Assembly (NCBI GenBank): GCA_965601665.1
Contig: OZ271833.1
Location: forward strand, 1 to 64,000
Reading direction: 5' to 3'
From: JANQNX01 sp965601665
Lineage (GTDB): Bacteria; Pseudomonadota; Gammaproteobacteria; Eutrophobiales; Eutrophobiaceae
Length of the DNA stretch: 64,000 nt
Part shown: positions 40,235 to 50,373 of the stretch, one piece after another
How positions within the stretch are numbered: position 1 is the stretch's first letter
Layout: each line of letters starts with the position of its first letter
The notes under the pieces: model-generated
Database searches by the model: none
What the model was told of the DNA's origin: nothing
Seen by the model: only the letters and a program-made list of their open reading frames with translations
Position numbers and translations under genes: made by a program

Positions 40235-42748
40235 ATGAGTAAAAGTCGTATTGTCGTGATAGGTAATGGCATGGTTGGTCATTACTATGTCGAAAAATTG
40301 CTGCAGACCGAACTTGATGTTGCCATCACCGTGATTGGGGCCGAACCCAGGCCTGCCTACGATCGTGTTCATCTATCTGAATTTTTTGCCGGTAAAAAAC
40401 CGGAAGAACTGGCCTTAACGACCCGTGAGTTTTACGAGGAACACAACGTTGAAGCCTGTTTTGGTGATCCGGTTACGGCGATCGATACTGAACAAAAATC
40501 GGTATGCACTAAAAGCGGACGTTCATTCAGCTACGATAAACTGGTACTGGCAACCGGTTCCTATCCGTTTGTGCCGCCAATGCCCGGCCATGACCTGCCT
40601 CATTGCCTGACCTACCGCACAATTGATGACCTGGGTGATATCAAGGCCAGTGCCCGGAAAAGTAAGGTTGGTGTTGTCGTGGGTGGTGGTTTACTGGGAC
40701 TCGAATGCGCCAATGCATTAGTCAACCTTGGCCTTGAGACGCATGTTATCCAGATTTCATCGGGTTTGATGAACGTGCAGCTGGATGAGGGCGGTAGCCA
40801 GATGCTGAAAACCAAAATCGAGGACCTGGGTGTCAAGGTTCATACCAGTACGGTTACCGAGAAGATCGTTGAAGGCGATCAGCACCGTTTAAAAATGTGT
40901 TTTGCCGACGGCGGTGAACTGGAAACCGACATGATTGTGTTCTCAGCCGGGATTCGTCCCAACGATCAGCTGGCCGAGCCAAGCGGGCTGGAAAAGGGAG
41001 AGCGCGGCGGGTTTGTCGTTGATTACCATTGTCGTACCAGTAACAGTGATATTTATGCCATTGGTGAATGTGCAAACTGGGGCGGACAAACGTTTGGTCT
41101 TGTTGGGCCGGGCTATCGTATGGCCGATGTGGCCATTAGCCAGTTACTGGATGAAAAAGTATTTTTCCAGGGTGCAGATATGAGCACCAAGTTAAAACTT
41201 CTTGGTGTAGATGTTGGATCGATTGGCGACTCGCTTGGTAACACAGCTGGAAGTCAACGCTATGTTTATTGCAACCCGCGTGAACAGGTATATAAAAGCA
41301 TCGTAGTCCGTGCCGATGGCAAGAAATTATGGGGTGCCGTACTGGTTGGTGATACTTCCGATTACGATAACCTGTTGCAATATTACCTGAACGGTATTGA
41401 CCTTCCTGCAGAGCCTGAATCACTCATCCTGCCAACAATCGAAGGCAACAGTGCGGCGCTCGGGCCAGATCTATTACCGGATACAGCGACAATATGTTCA
41501 TGCCATAACGTCAGTAAAGGTGCGATCATCTCGGCAATGGACAATGGCTGTTGCTCTGTTGCTGACGTCAAAGCAGAAACGGCAGCTTCTACCGGCTGCG
41601 GTGGTTGTGCCGCATTATTAAAGTCCATTGTCGATCTTGAAATGGAAAAACGCGGTATGGAAGTCAATCGTGATATCTGCGAACACTTTCCTTATACACG
41701 CCAGGATCTGTACATGCTCATCCGAGCAGAAGGAACCAAAACGTTCGAGGAACTGATTGCCAAACATGGTAAGGGCAAGGGCTGCGATATTTGCAAGCCC
41801 GCCGTGGGCTCTATCCTCGCATCATGCTGGAATGACTTTGTATTGAAAAACTCTCTTGCGCAGTTACAGGATACCAACGATCACTTCCTTGCCAATATGC
41901 AAAAGAACGGCACTTATTCCGTCGTACCGCGTGTTGCGGGGGGAGAGATAACGCCGGATAAATTGATTGTGCTCGGTGAAGTAGCGAAGAAATACCAGCT
42001 CTATACCAAGATTACCGGTGGTCAGCGCATTGACTTATTCGGTGCCAGGGTCGACCAGTTGCCATCGATCTGGGAAGAACTGATTGCAGCCGGTTTCGAG
42101 TCAGGCCATGCCTATGCCAAGGCCCTGCGAACGGTCAAATCATGTGTTGGTAGCACCTGGTGTCGATATGGCGTACAGGATAGTGTGAAGATGGCTATCG
42201 ATCTCGAAAACCGTTACAAGGGCTTACGTTCACCGCATAAGATGAAGATGGCGGTATCCGGTTGCACGCGCGAATGTGCCGAAGCGCAAAGTAAGGATGT
42301 GGGTGTGATTGCAACCGAGAACGGCTGGAATCTATATGTCTGTGGTAACGGCGGCATGAAACCGCGTCACGCTGACTTGTTTGCCTCTGATCTCGATGAT
42401 GAAACCTTGATCAAATACATCGATCGGTTTTTCATGTTTTACATACGTACGGCAGATCGACTGCAACGAACAGCCACATGGATGGATAACCTGGAAGGTG
42501 GTCTGGATTATCTCAGGGAAGTGATTATTGACGATAAGCTGGGAATCTGCGCCGAGCTTGAAAAAGAAATGCTCAATATTATTGATACCTACCAATGCGA
42601 ATGGAAGACAACCATAGAAGACGAGCAAAAAGTAAAACGTTTCCGACATTTTGTTAACAGTGATAAGAAAGATAACAAGGTGGTTTTTGTTCAGGAACGT
42701 AACCAGGTACGCCCGGCAACAGAAGAAGAACTGGCCGAAACAGCATAG
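40235..42748 (+). CDS. nirB: Assimilatory NAD(P)H-nitrite reductase, large subunit
   Basis: 837 aa. FAD and NAD domains (VVIGNGMVGHYYV; GVVVGGGLLGLECANAL) are followed by two BFD-like [2Fe-2S] regions (CSCHNVSKGAI … GCGGC; CDICKPAVGSIL). Then come the ferredoxin-like and siroheme/[4Fe-4S] domains with CVGSTWCRYG and SGCTRECAEAQSKD. It reduces nitrite to ammonium in the cytoplasm. It is 21 bp after the ATPase gene and 8 bp before nirD. Confidence 0.96.
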   Translation: MSKSRIVVIGNGMVGHYYVEKLLQTELDVAITVIGAEPRPAYDRVHLSEFFAGKKPEELALTTREFYEEHNVEACFGDPVTAIDTEQKSVCTKSGRSFSYDKLVLATGSYPFVPPMPGHDLPHCLTYRTIDDLGDIKASARKSKVGVVVGGGLLGLECANALVNLGLETHVIQISSGLMNVQLDEGGSQMLKTKIEDLGVKVHTSTVTEKIVEGDQHRLKMCFADGGELETDMIVFSAGIRPNDQLAEPSGLEKGERGGFVVDYHCRTSNSDIYAIGECANWGGQTFGLVGPGYRMADVAISQLLDEKVFFQGADMSTKLKLLGVDVGSIGDSLGNTAGSQRYVYCNPREQVYKSIVVRADGKKLWGAVLVGDTSDYDNLLQYYLNGIDLPAEPESLILPTIEGNSAALGPDLLPDTATICSCHNVSKGAIISAMDNGCCSVADVKAETAASTGCGGCAALLKSIVDLEMEKRGMEVNRDICEHFPYTRQDLYMLIRAEGTKTFEELIAKHGKGKGCDICKPAVGSILASCWNDFVLKNSLAQLQDTNDHFLANMQKNGTYSVVPRVAGGEITPDKLIVLGEVAKKYQLYTKITGGQRIDLFGARVDQLPSIWEELIAAGFESGHAYAKALRTVKSCVGSTWCRYGVQDSVKMAIDLENRYKGLRSPHKMKMAVSGCTRECAEAQSKDVGVIATENGWNLYVCGNGGMKPRHADLFASDLDDETLIKYIDRFFMFYIRTADRLQRTATWMDNLEGGLDYLREVIIDDKLGICAELEKEMLNIIDTYQCEWKTTIEDEQKVKRFRHFVNSDKKDNKVVFVQERNQVRPATEEELAETA

Positions 42749-42756
42749 GAAAAAAG

Positions 42757-43122
42757 ATGGAAGCAGCAGCTAACTGTAACACAGGCGAACAACAATCAGA
42801 TGACTGGGTCTCTGTATGTAGAATTAACGACGTGATCGATAACATCGGGATCTGTGCGTTACTGGAAAGTGAACAGGTGGCAGTCTTCAAGTTCAGCGAC
42901 GGTTCACTGTACGCCATCGATAATTACGACCCTTTTAGCAACGCTAATGTGATATCCAGGGGAATCAGCGGCGATCTGCAAGGTCAGCCCGTTGTTGCGT
43001 CGCCAATTTACAAGCAACACTTCAACCTGGAAACCGGTCAATGCCTTGAAGACGAATCCGTGACGCTGACGACTTACTTGGTTAGCGTGATTGACGGAGT
43101 AGTTCATATCGCCAGGAAATAA
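42757..43122 (+). CDS. nirD: Nitrite reductase small subunit
   Basis: 121 aa Rieske-fold protein (DWVSVCRINDV…, VAVFKFSDGSLYAIDNYDPFS, GQPVVASPIYKQHFNLETGQCL) lacking the Rieske Cys/His ligands, as is normal for NirD. It partners NirB. Confidence 0.94.
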   Translation: MEAAANCNTGEQQSDDWVSVCRINDVIDNIGICALLESEQVAVFKFSDGSLYAIDNYDPFSNANVISRGISGDLQGQPVVASPIYKQHFNLETGQCLEDESVTLTTYLVSVIDGVVHIARK

Positions 43123-43129
43123 ACAGGGC

Positions 43130-44395
43130 ATGTCGATGTCGGGTAAAAAAATTATCGTAATCGGCAATGGCATGGCCGCGATTCGATTCCTCGAGCAGCT
43201 ATTTGAAGATGACGCATCTACGTGTCGCGTTACCGTCTTTGGCCAGGAGCCCCACGCGGGTTATAACCGGATACTGTTATCACCATTGTTAAGCGGTGAG
43301 CAAACACTGGAAGACGTCATTACACACCCTCGTAGTTGGTATCAGGATAGAAATATCGAATTAATTACCAACACGCGTATTGACAACATCGATAGCGAAA
43401 ACAAATGCATTACGGACCATAATGGCGACATACATCATTATGACCAGTTGATTATTGCGACAGGCTCCAGGCCATTTGTCCCTGATTTACCGGGTACGGA
43501 TCTTGATGGCGTATTTACCTATCGTACGATTGATGATGTAGATGCCATGCTGACTGCTGGCAATCAGGGTAAACATGCCGTTGTAATCGGTGGAGGATTA
43601 CTTGGACTGGAAGTTGCCTATGGTCTTAAAGCCAGGGGTTTGGATGTCAGCGTTTGCCATCGGCACTGTACACTAATGGAAAAACAGCTGGATGACACCG
43701 CCTCCCGGCATCTTTCGTCCATACTGGCACAAAAAGATATAGAGATACTTACCGAGGCCAACACCTTGAAACTGGAAGGTGATGCGCGAGTAAAGTCTGT
43801 CGTGCTCGATGATGGCAGGCAATTACCCGCGGATATAGTCGTGTTTGCTGTTGGCATTGTGCCCGACATCACGCTGGCAACGGCTGCGGGTATCGACTGT
43901 GAGAAAGGCATACTGGTAGATGAAAAAATGCAAACCTCGGTGCCTGATATTTTTGCTATTGGTGAATGTGCTCAGCATGATGGCGTTACCTACGGGCTGG
44001 TAGCGCCTCTCTATGAGCAGGCAACAGTACTCGCCAGCTATCTTAACGGCGATAGACAGGCGGCCTACCAGGGCTCAATCAATGCAACAGGTTTAAAAGT
44101 AACCGGTGTCCATCTCTATTCTGCCGGTCAATTTAACGAAGACGAACAATGTAAAACCATGCAGCTGAGTGATGCTGCCAATAGGCTCTACCGTAAGCTT
44201 GTTTTCAAAAACAGCAGGTTGATTGGTGTGCTGTTGTTTGGTGATATACGCGGCTCCAACTGGTTCCATGAACTTATCGAAACCGGGCAAACTATCGACA
44301 ACATTGATCCGTTAATGATCTTTGGCGAACCGGAATGGTTGTTACCCCTCTCGAATGAAGATGACATGACGCTGGCCGAGGCGAGCTATGCCTGA
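43130..44395 (+). CDS. nasB: FAD/NAD(P)H-dependent electron-transfer subunit for assimilatory nitrate reductase
   Basis: 421 aa with two Rossmann motifs (IIVIGNGMAAIRFL; AVVIGGGLLGLEVAYGL) and FAIGECAQH. It resembles the N-terminal half of NirB without iron-sulfur or siroheme domains, the usual form of the NasB-type reductase that feeds NasA. Its stop overlaps the nasA start by 8 nt. Two starts (43130 and 43136) are both possible. Confidence 0.88.
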   Translation: MSMSGKKIIVIGNGMAAIRFLEQLFEDDASTCRVTVFGQEPHAGYNRILLSPLLSGEQTLEDVITHPRSWYQDRNIELITNTRIDNIDSENKCITDHNGDIHHYDQLIIATGSRPFVPDLPGTDLDGVFTYRTIDDVDAMLTAGNQGKHAVVIGGGLLGLEVAYGLKARGLDVSVCHRHCTLMEKQLDDTASRHLSSILAQKDIEILTEANTLKLEGDARVKSVVLDDGRQLPADIVVFAVGIVPDITLATAAGIDCEKGILVDEKMQTSVPDIFAIGECAQHDGVTYGLVAPLYEQATVLASYLNGDRQAAYQGSINATGLKVTGVHLYSAGQFNEDEQCKTMQLSDAANRLYRKLVFKNSRLIGVLLFGDIRGSNWFHELIETGQTIDNIDPLMIFGEPEWLLPLSNEDDMTLAEASYA

Positions 44396-47060
44396 CAACA
44401 AATCCTGTGCAGTGAAAACAACCTGTCCCTACTGCGGTGTTGGCTGTGGTGTCATAGCAACGGTGAATGAGAAGGGTAACGTCTCTATACAGGGGGACAA
44501 GGATCATCCTGCAAATTTTGGTCGGCTGTGCTCCAAGGGATCGGCACTGGGCGAGACCGTTGATCTCGACCATCGATTGTTAAGACCGCAGGTGAATCAA
44601 CAGGTTGTCAGTTGGGAACAGGCACTGGATGAGGTGGCAGAACGATTCAGGGAAACGATCGCAATGCACGGCAAGGAATCCGTTGCGTTTTACGTGTCAG
44701 GCCAGTTGTTGACCGAAGACTACTATGTTGCCAATAAACTCATGAAGGGCTTTATTGGCAGTGGCAATATTGATACGAACTCACGCCTTTGCATGTCTTC
44801 TGCTGTTGCCGGGCATAAACGTGCCTTCGGTAACGACACCGTAGGTCTTTGTTATGAAGACCTGGAACAGGCAGACGTTATTACGCTCATCGGCTCGAAC
44901 GTAGTCTGGTGCCACCCGGTACTGTATCAGCGCATTGAAGCGGCGAGAAAAAAACATAATACGAAGATAGTTGTTGTTGATCCCAGGCAGACCCACAGTT
45001 GTGAAGGGGCCGATCTGCATCTACCGATTAAGCCGGGAACAGATGCCACGTTATTCAACGGACTGTTAAGTTATCTGGCTGAAAACGAGCTGCTGGATAA
45101 CGATTATATAAAAAACCATACCAACGGTTTTGATGCTGCTATAGACGTAGCCAGGAAAACTGCAGGCGATATCGACACCGTGGCAAGGTGCTGTGATATT
45201 GGAGTTGGTGATTTGCTTCAGTTTTACAAGCTATTTGCAGCCACAGAAAAAAACATCAGCTTTTTTTCCATGGGCATCAACCAGTCGTCCAGCGGCGTCG
45301 ACAAGGTGAATACCATTATTAATGTGCACCTTGCCACCGGTCGCATTGGCAAACCGGGTATGGGCGCCTTTTCGATCACCGGGCAACCTAATGCAATGGG
45401 TGGCAGGGAAGTTGGCGGGCTGGCATCGACGTTGGCAGCCCATATGGATTTCACCGACACACATATTGATCGGGTTGGCCGTTTCTGGGGAACTGACAAC
45501 GTTGCCACAGGACCCGGATTGAAAGCCGTAGACCTGTTTCGCAACATTGACGAGGGCAAGGTCAAGGCACTATGGGTGATGGCAACCAATCCGGCAGTGA
45601 GTATCCCTGATGCCAGCGCGGTAGAGCGTGCCATTAGCAAATGTAATTTTGTTGTGGTCTCGGATTGTATTAGTAATACAGATACGACGCGACATGCTGA
45701 TGTACTGTTGCCGGCGCTGGGCTGGGGAGAAAAATCCGGCACGGTGACCAATTCGGAAAGACGTATTTCAAGACAGCGAACATTCCTGTCGCCGCCTGCA
45801 GAGGCAAAACCGGACTGGTGGATCATCTGCCAGGTAGCGCGTCGACTTGGCTTTGAGGACGGGTTTGATTTCCGGTCAGAAGCCGATATTTTTCGTGAAC
45901 ATGCAGCCTTGTCGGGTTATGAAAACCAGGGCACAAGGGATTTCGATATTAGTGCTTACACCAATATTGATGATAACGCCTATGATAACCTGGTGCCGGT
46001 GCAATGGCCTGTAAATGATTCACACCCGGAAGGCACACAGCGTCTGTTGACCAATGGTCATTTTTATACTGCCGATAATAAGGCCTGCTTTATTGCTGTT
46101 ACTCCAAGACTGCCAGTTGAAATTACCAGTAACAGCTATCCCCTGGTGTTAAATACCGGTCGTGTCAGGGACCACTGGCATACAATGACACGCACTGCAA
46201 AATCAAAGCGATTGTCACGTCACATACGCGAACCCTTTGCGCAGTTGCATCCTGCGACGGCTGCCGATTACAACATCAGCCACGATCAACTGGTAGAGAT
46301 TACAAGTCAATGGGGTAGCGTGGTAGTGCGTGCCGACATTACCAATAGACAGCGCAGAGGTGAAATATTCGTTCCACTGCACTGGAATGATCAATTTTCT
46401 GCAAGGGCGCGCGTAGATACGGTGGTGAATCCACATGTCGATCCTGTCTCCGGACAACCTGAGTTCAAACACACGCCGGTTAACATCACACCTGTACAAC
46501 ATCAGTGGTTTGGTTTCATGTTGAGCCGCAAGGAATATTCACTACCCATGATTTACTGGACGAAACTACGCGAGGAAAAAAGCTGGCGTTACGAGTTTTC
46601 GGATACTTGCCCGTATACAATTGACTGGTTTAAGCAACGGATGCGAAATGGCCGCGACTACGATTGGGTCGAGTTTGTCGATGAGATCAATAATGTAACA
46701 CGCTATCTATGGTTCGATGAGCAGGAATTGCAGGGCTGCATATTCACAGCAGACAGCTACGAGGCATTACCTGCAAGAAACTGGTTATCCAGTCAATTTT
46801 CCCGGTTAGAACTGGCAATGTCACAACGAACGCAGTTACTAACTGCTTCAGGCGAGAACAACATTGAAGATCAGGGTGAAGTGATCTGTTCCTGCTTTAA
46901 CGTGGGTAAAAACGCCATACTTGATTGCATTAATAAATCCTGTTCATCCAGTGTTGATACGATAGGTGTGGCTTTAAAGGCCGGAACCAACTGTGGCAGT
47001 TGTAAGCCGGAGATCAAGCATCTCATCAGTAACAGCAACAGGCAGCAATCACCTGATTAA
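44388..47060 (+). CDS. nasA: Assimilatory nitrate reductase, catalytic molybdoenzyme
   Basis: 890 aa. An N-terminal [4Fe-4S] site (CPYCGVGCGV … GRLCSKGSALG) is followed by the molybdopterin domains (SRLCMSSAVAGHKRAFG, with the expected Mo-ligand Cys, and INQSSSGVDKV, GQPNAMGGREVGG). A C-terminal BFD-like [2Fe-2S] domain (CSCFNVGKNAI … CGSCKPEI) provides the electron entry from NasB. There is no signal peptide, so the enzyme is cytoplasmic and assimilatory. Last gene of the operon. Confidence 0.95.
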   Translation: MPDNKSCAVKTTCPYCGVGCGVIATVNEKGNVSIQGDKDHPANFGRLCSKGSALGETVDLDHRLLRPQVNQQVVSWEQALDEVAERFRETIAMHGKESVAFYVSGQLLTEDYYVANKLMKGFIGSGNIDTNSRLCMSSAVAGHKRAFGNDTVGLCYEDLEQADVITLIGSNVVWCHPVLYQRIEAARKKHNTKIVVVDPRQTHSCEGADLHLPIKPGTDATLFNGLLSYLAENELLDNDYIKNHTNGFDAAIDVARKTAGDIDTVARCCDIGVGDLLQFYKLFAATEKNISFFSMGINQSSSGVDKVNTIINVHLATGRIGKPGMGAFSITGQPNAMGGREVGGLASTLAAHMDFTDTHIDRVGRFWGTDNVATGPGLKAVDLFRNIDEGKVKALWVMATNPAVSIPDASAVERAISKCNFVVVSDCISNTDTTRHADVLLPALGWGEKSGTVTNSERRISRQRTFLSPPAEAKPDWWIICQVARRLGFEDGFDFRSEADIFREHAALSGYENQGTRDFDISAYTNIDDNAYDNLVPVQWPVNDSHPEGTQRLLTNGHFYTADNKACFIAVTPRLPVEITSNSYPLVLNTGRVRDHWHTMTRTAKSKRLSRHIREPFAQLHPATAADYNISHDQLVEITSQWGSVVVRADITNRQRRGEIFVPLHWNDQFSARARVDTVVNPHVDPVSGQPEFKHTPVNITPVQHQWFGFMLSRKEYSLPMIYWTKLREEKSWRYEFSDTCPYTIDWFKQRMRNGRDYDWVEFVDEINNVTRYLWFDEQELQGCIFTADSYEALPARNWLSSQFSRLELAMSQRTQLLTASGENNIEDQGEVICSCFNVGKNAILDCINKSCSSSVDTIGVALKAGTNCGSCKPEIKHLISNSNRQQSPD

Positions 47061-47256
47061 CGCTTTTATCGAAGTCATACCCGGCTCGATAGTGTTTGTA
47101 TGTGCCGGGTAACAAACCATGACATTGCGTTAATCGTAACAATCATACTGTGCCAGCACAGGCCCTGATTTTGTAACCTGGTTCACTTATTTTTTCCGGA
47201 AAGAATCGCTACACTTGCGGTCTGATTCAGTGTGTACATTAATTAAACGAGGCAAT

Positions 47257-47916
47257 ATGAATACTGTAAAAAAACAACAAGCGTTTGTATTAGCAATGCT
47301 GGTTTCACTGTCAGCATGTACCACCACTAATCCGAACACGGGCGAGAAAGAGGCCTACCGTACCGGTACCGGGGCACTGGTCGGGGCTGCGGCGGGTGCG
47401 CTTGCCGGCGGGTTGATTGGCGATAGCAAGAAAGCCGCAATCATCGGCGCAGGTATCGGTGCTATTGGCGGCGCTGCCGTGGGTGCTTACATGGATAAAC
47501 AGGAGGCCGCACTGAGAAAGAACCTGGAAGGCACCGGCGTCGAAGTTGTACGCCAGGGTGACAATATCAAGCTGAATATGCCATCTTCGATTACGTTTGA
47601 TACCAACCAGTCCCGGATCAAACCGGGTTTTTACCCCATCCTTAACGAAATCAGTGGCACGCTTGCCGACTATGAGTCGACTATCGTTTACATTGCCGGG
47701 CATACCGATAGCACCGGGTCCGATGACTATAACCAGCAGTTATCAATGAGTCGTGCAAACAGCGTGAGTTATTACATGGTCAATAACGGTGTTATTGAGG
47801 AAAGGATAGTCAGTACCGGTTATGGAGAATCACTCCCGGTTGCTGAAAATTCAACAGCATCTGGCCGACAGGCTAACCGACGTGTTGAAATCACGCTGCA
47901 GCCGCTGACAGAGTAA
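47257..47916 (+). CDS. OmpA-family lipoprotein with glycine-zipper domain (YiaD-like)
   Basis: 219 aa from ATG 47257 (GAGG upstream). It has a lipoprotein signal (LAMLVSLSAC), a glycine-zipper region (GALVGAAAGALAGGLIG … IGAGIGAIGGAAVGAY) and a C-terminal OmpA peptidoglycan-binding domain (ITFDTNQSRIKPG, IAGHTDSTGSDDYNQQLSMSRANSV, RQANRRVEI). It tethers the outer membrane to peptidoglycan. The alternative in-frame start at 47215 would precede the signal and is rejected. Confidence 0.92.
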   Translation: MNTVKKQQAFVLAMLVSLSACTTTNPNTGEKEAYRTGTGALVGAAAGALAGGLIGDSKKAAIIGAGIGAIGGAAVGAYMDKQEAALRKNLEGTGVEVVRQGDNIKLNMPSSITFDTNQSRIKPGFYPILNEISGTLADYESTIVYIAGHTDSTGSDDYNQQLSMSRANSVSYYMVNNGVIEERIVSTGYGESLPVAENSTASGRQANRRVEITLQPLTE

Positions 47917-47933
47917 GCTGCAAAAAACCCAAA

Positions 47934-47957
47934 AAAAACCCGCCGCCTGCGGGTTTT
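47934..47957 (+). terminator. Intrinsic terminator after the OmpA-like gene
   Basis: AAACCCGC-cgcc-TGCGGGTTT with seven T. The A-tract on the left also makes it usable for the convergent arsC. Confidence 0.88.
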
Positions 47958-47973
47958 TTTATCCAGCTGCCTG

Positions 47974-48486
47974 TCAGGCGGGGGCAGTTTCATGCTGTTT
48001 ACCGATATTGTTTATTTTTTGCTGCAGGCTTAATGCATCCAGCTTATCCAGGGGCAGGGCGGTAAGCAGTTTGATACGCGAATCTAGTTCCCAGTAGGTC
48101 TTTTTCATCAGCCTGATCTGCATATCATCTGGCATGTCAGGACGATCCGGATCTTCAATATCCCAGTGCGCTGTCATCGGTTGCCCGGGCCATACCGGGC
48201 AGGGTTCATTGGCAGCGTTATCACAAACGGTAATGACAAAATCGAGGTCAATGCCAGGCAGAGCCGCTATTTCATTCCAGCTTTTGCTGCGCAAGTCACT
48301 GGTCGGGTGATTGTTTTCCTGCAGGATCCGCAGTGCGAGGGGGTTTACTTGTCCGCGCGGTCTGCTACCGGCACTGTAGACCACGAAGTCGCCAAGACCC
48401 TGGCGCTGCAACAACGCCTCTGCCATGATGCTGCGGCAGGAATTACCGGTACAAAGGAAGAGGGTTTCAAAACGGCCGTTATTCAT
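47974..48486 (-). CDS. arsC: Arsenate reductase, low-MW-phosphatase (thioredoxin-type) family
   Basis: 170 aa with the P-loop CTGNSCRS near the N-terminus, the DFVITVCDNAANEPCPVWPG segment providing the second and third redox Cys, and HWDIEDPD. These match ArsC of the LMW-PTPase class. No ars operator or efflux gene is adjacent. Confidence 0.9.
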   Translation of the reverse strand: MNNGRFETLFLCTGNSCRSIMAEALLQRQGLGDFVVYSAGSRPRGQVNPLALRILQENNHPTSDLRSKSWNEIAALPGIDLDFVITVCDNAANEPCPVWPGQPMTAHWDIEDPDRPDMPDDMQIRLMKKTYWELDSRIKLLTALPLDKLDALSLQQKINNIGKQHETAPA

Positions 48487-48664
48487 GTTTTGACTCCATT
48501 TGTAGACAACCTAATACTAAAGAATAAATATGTAAGATTTGTTACCGGTATGGTCTGATTAGTGTTGTGTAAACCGGGAGCAGGGTTATACAATGCATTA
48601 AATTGCTGATGTAATCCCATCAATTCATTGTATCTACTGTCTGGTTGAAGCGACTGAATAGAGT

Positions 48665-49432
48665 ATGAGCAAACACGAGCAACTCATCGACTTTTCCAGG
48701 ATCAAGGCGTCCTGTTCGAATTGCAATATGCAGGAGCTCTGTTTGCCGCGGGGACTGGACCCGGAAGATCTTGAGCAACTCGAACACGTGGTCAAGGGCT
48801 CTCGCCCGGTGCACAAGGGCGAGCATCTATTCAGAACGAATGACGAATTTACTGCTTTTTACGCGGTACGTAGTGGTTCAGTTAAATCCTATATTATTGA
48901 TGAAAACGGCGACGAGCAGGTTACCGGTTTTTATTTTCCCGGTGAGATAATGGGGTTTGATGCCATCGAAAACCACAAGCACAGTTGTTCTGTAGTTGCC
49001 ATGGAAACGACGACCTACTGCACATTACCATACAACAAGCTGAACGAGATTAGTCAGAGTATTCCCGATCTGCAGAATCAGTTATTCCGTTTGTTGAGTC
49101 GCGAATTCACCAAGGAAAACCAGCTGCTACTGTCCATCAATCGCCGCTCTGCAGAAGAACGTATCGCCACGTTTTTGGTTAGCCTGTCCGGTCGTTTCAA
49201 GCGCATGGGCTATTCAGAGTGTGCATTTAATCTTCCCATGTCCCGCCAGGAGATTGGTAATTATCTTGGCCTTACAATCGAAACGGTCAGCCGTTTTTTG
49301 AGTCGTTTCCAGAGTAACGGTTTGATTGATATCAATCGCAAGGAAATACGCATCAATGATTTGCCTGCACTGCATGAAATCTGTGATGGCAACCGTTCAT
49401 TGAGTGCCAAGAAAAATAATTCCGCTGCCTGA
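48665..49432 (+). CDS. fnr: Fnr/Anr oxygen-sensing transcription regulator
   Basis: 255 aa Crp-family regulator with the four cluster ligands Cys17, Cys20, Cys26 (CSNCNMQELC) and Cys119, and the recognition helix SRQEIGNYLGLTIETVSRFLSRF whose E..SR set reads TTGAT. It activates or represses genes under low oxygen. Perfect FNR boxes lie before hemN (14760) and before the DUF6455-ompW pair (53166). The cbb3 assembly genes next to it are the usual neighbourhood. Confidence 0.96.
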   Translation: MSKHEQLIDFSRIKASCSNCNMQELCLPRGLDPEDLEQLEHVVKGSRPVHKGEHLFRTNDEFTAFYAVRSGSVKSYIIDENGDEQVTGFYFPGEIMGFDAIENHKHSCSVVAMETTTYCTLPYNKLNEISQSIPDLQNQLFRLLSREFTKENQLLLSINRRSAEERIATFLVSLSGRFKRMGYSECAFNLPMSRQEIGNYLGLTIETVSRFLSRFQSNGLIDINRKEIRINDLPALHEICDGNRSLSAKKNNSAA

Positions 49433-49468
49433 TTACCGCCAGTTTTTCTTTTCGCAGGATTCATTACT

Positions 49469-50203
49469 GTGTGGTTAAGTTCACTCGTTGCTTTCAACCT
49501 TGGCCTGATTAGTAGTTTGCACTGTATTGCCATGTGTGGCGGTATCATTACATTGCTGATGCGTCAGGCAGCAGACGAACAGTCAAGCAAAAAGCAATTG
49601 TTAGGCTTCAGCCTGCTCTACAATCTTGGCAGGATCAGCAGTTATACATTGGCAGGTATTGTGGCCGGTGTGTTTGGTGCGACATTTATCCAGGTGTTTC
49701 AGGACTATAAAGCGCATTTTTACCTGCAGCTAATCGCTGCACTGGTATTAATAATGATAGCGTTGAATATTCTTGGCATTGCCTTGTTTACACGTCGCCT
49801 GGAAAGCGTCGGTCAATTGTTATGGAGTAAACTACAGCTGCTGGGCCGGAAACTTGCGCCGTTGAATAGCCCGCTAAAGATTTTTTCGTTCGGCATGGTG
49901 TGGGGCTGGTTGCCATGTGGCCTGGTTTATTCTGCATTGCTGTACAGTATGACTACCGCCGACCCCACGCACGCAGCAGTCGCGATGTTGTGTTTTGGGC
50001 TGGGCACGTTGCCATCAATGCTATCTGCCGGTTATTTGTTTGAATACCTGCAACAACTCTCAAGTAAAAAACAGTTGCGCGTATTGTCGGCACTGCTGTT
50101 AATAGTTATCGCGATTAGTCTACCGGTATCATCATGGTATTTTTCCAACCATCATGACCATGGTAGCCATCAGCAAGAACATTCGCATTCTCATCATCAC
50201 TAA
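49469..50203 (+). CDS. TauE/SafE-like (CcoI-neighbour) membrane protein with His-rich tail
   Basis: 244 aa with six or seven helices. HCIAMCGG near the N-terminus and GWLPCGLVYSAL in the middle are typical of the UreH/DsbD-like 'sulfite exporter' family found beside ccoGHIS. The C-terminus is a histidine tail (NHHDHGSHQQEHSHSHHH) that could bind copper or another metal. The start is GTG. It is convergent with ccoS, with a 4-nt overlap of ends. A role in copper handling for cbb3 is inferred from context. Confidence 0.85.
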   Translation: MWLSSLVAFNLGLISSLHCIAMCGGIITLLMRQAADEQSSKKQLLGFSLLYNLGRISSYTLAGIVAGVFGATFIQVFQDYKAHFYLQLIAALVLIMIALNILGIALFTRRLESVGQLLWSKLQLLGRKLAPLNSPLKIFSFGMVWGWLPCGLVYSALLYSMTTADPTHAAVAMLCFGLGTLPSMLSAGYLFEYLQQLSSKKQLRVLSALLLIVIAISLPVSSWYFSNHHDHGSHQQEHSHSHHH

Positions 50204-50373
50204 TCGCCCTGCTTTTTTTCAGTGCCCTGGGTATCGTCATCGTCCATCAATATCTGGTGCCCCTGTCTTTCAACGTCATCATATTGGCCTGATTTAATTG
50301 ACCAGTAAAAAATGCCGGCTATCAACAAGACGAACACCAGCGAGACAAGAATGAGTAAAAAAATGACTTCCAT
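50200..50373 (-). CDS. ccoS: CcoS, cbb3 oxidase maturation protein
   Basis: A 57-aa protein: MEVIFLLILVSLVFVLL membrane helix, then FYWSIKSGQYDDVE and a DDDD segment, the signature of CcoS, which is needed for haem/copper insertion into cbb3. Its ATG overlaps the ccoI stop (TGATG). Confidence 0.93.
   Translation of the reverse strand: MEVIFLLILVSLVFVLLIAGIFYWSIKSGQYDDVERQGHQILMDDDDTQGTEKKQGD

Noticed and set aside
48601..48640. FNR autoregulatory box before fnr
   Set aside because: The TGATG…CATCA halves are separated by about 8 nt, not 4, so they do not fit the consensus.
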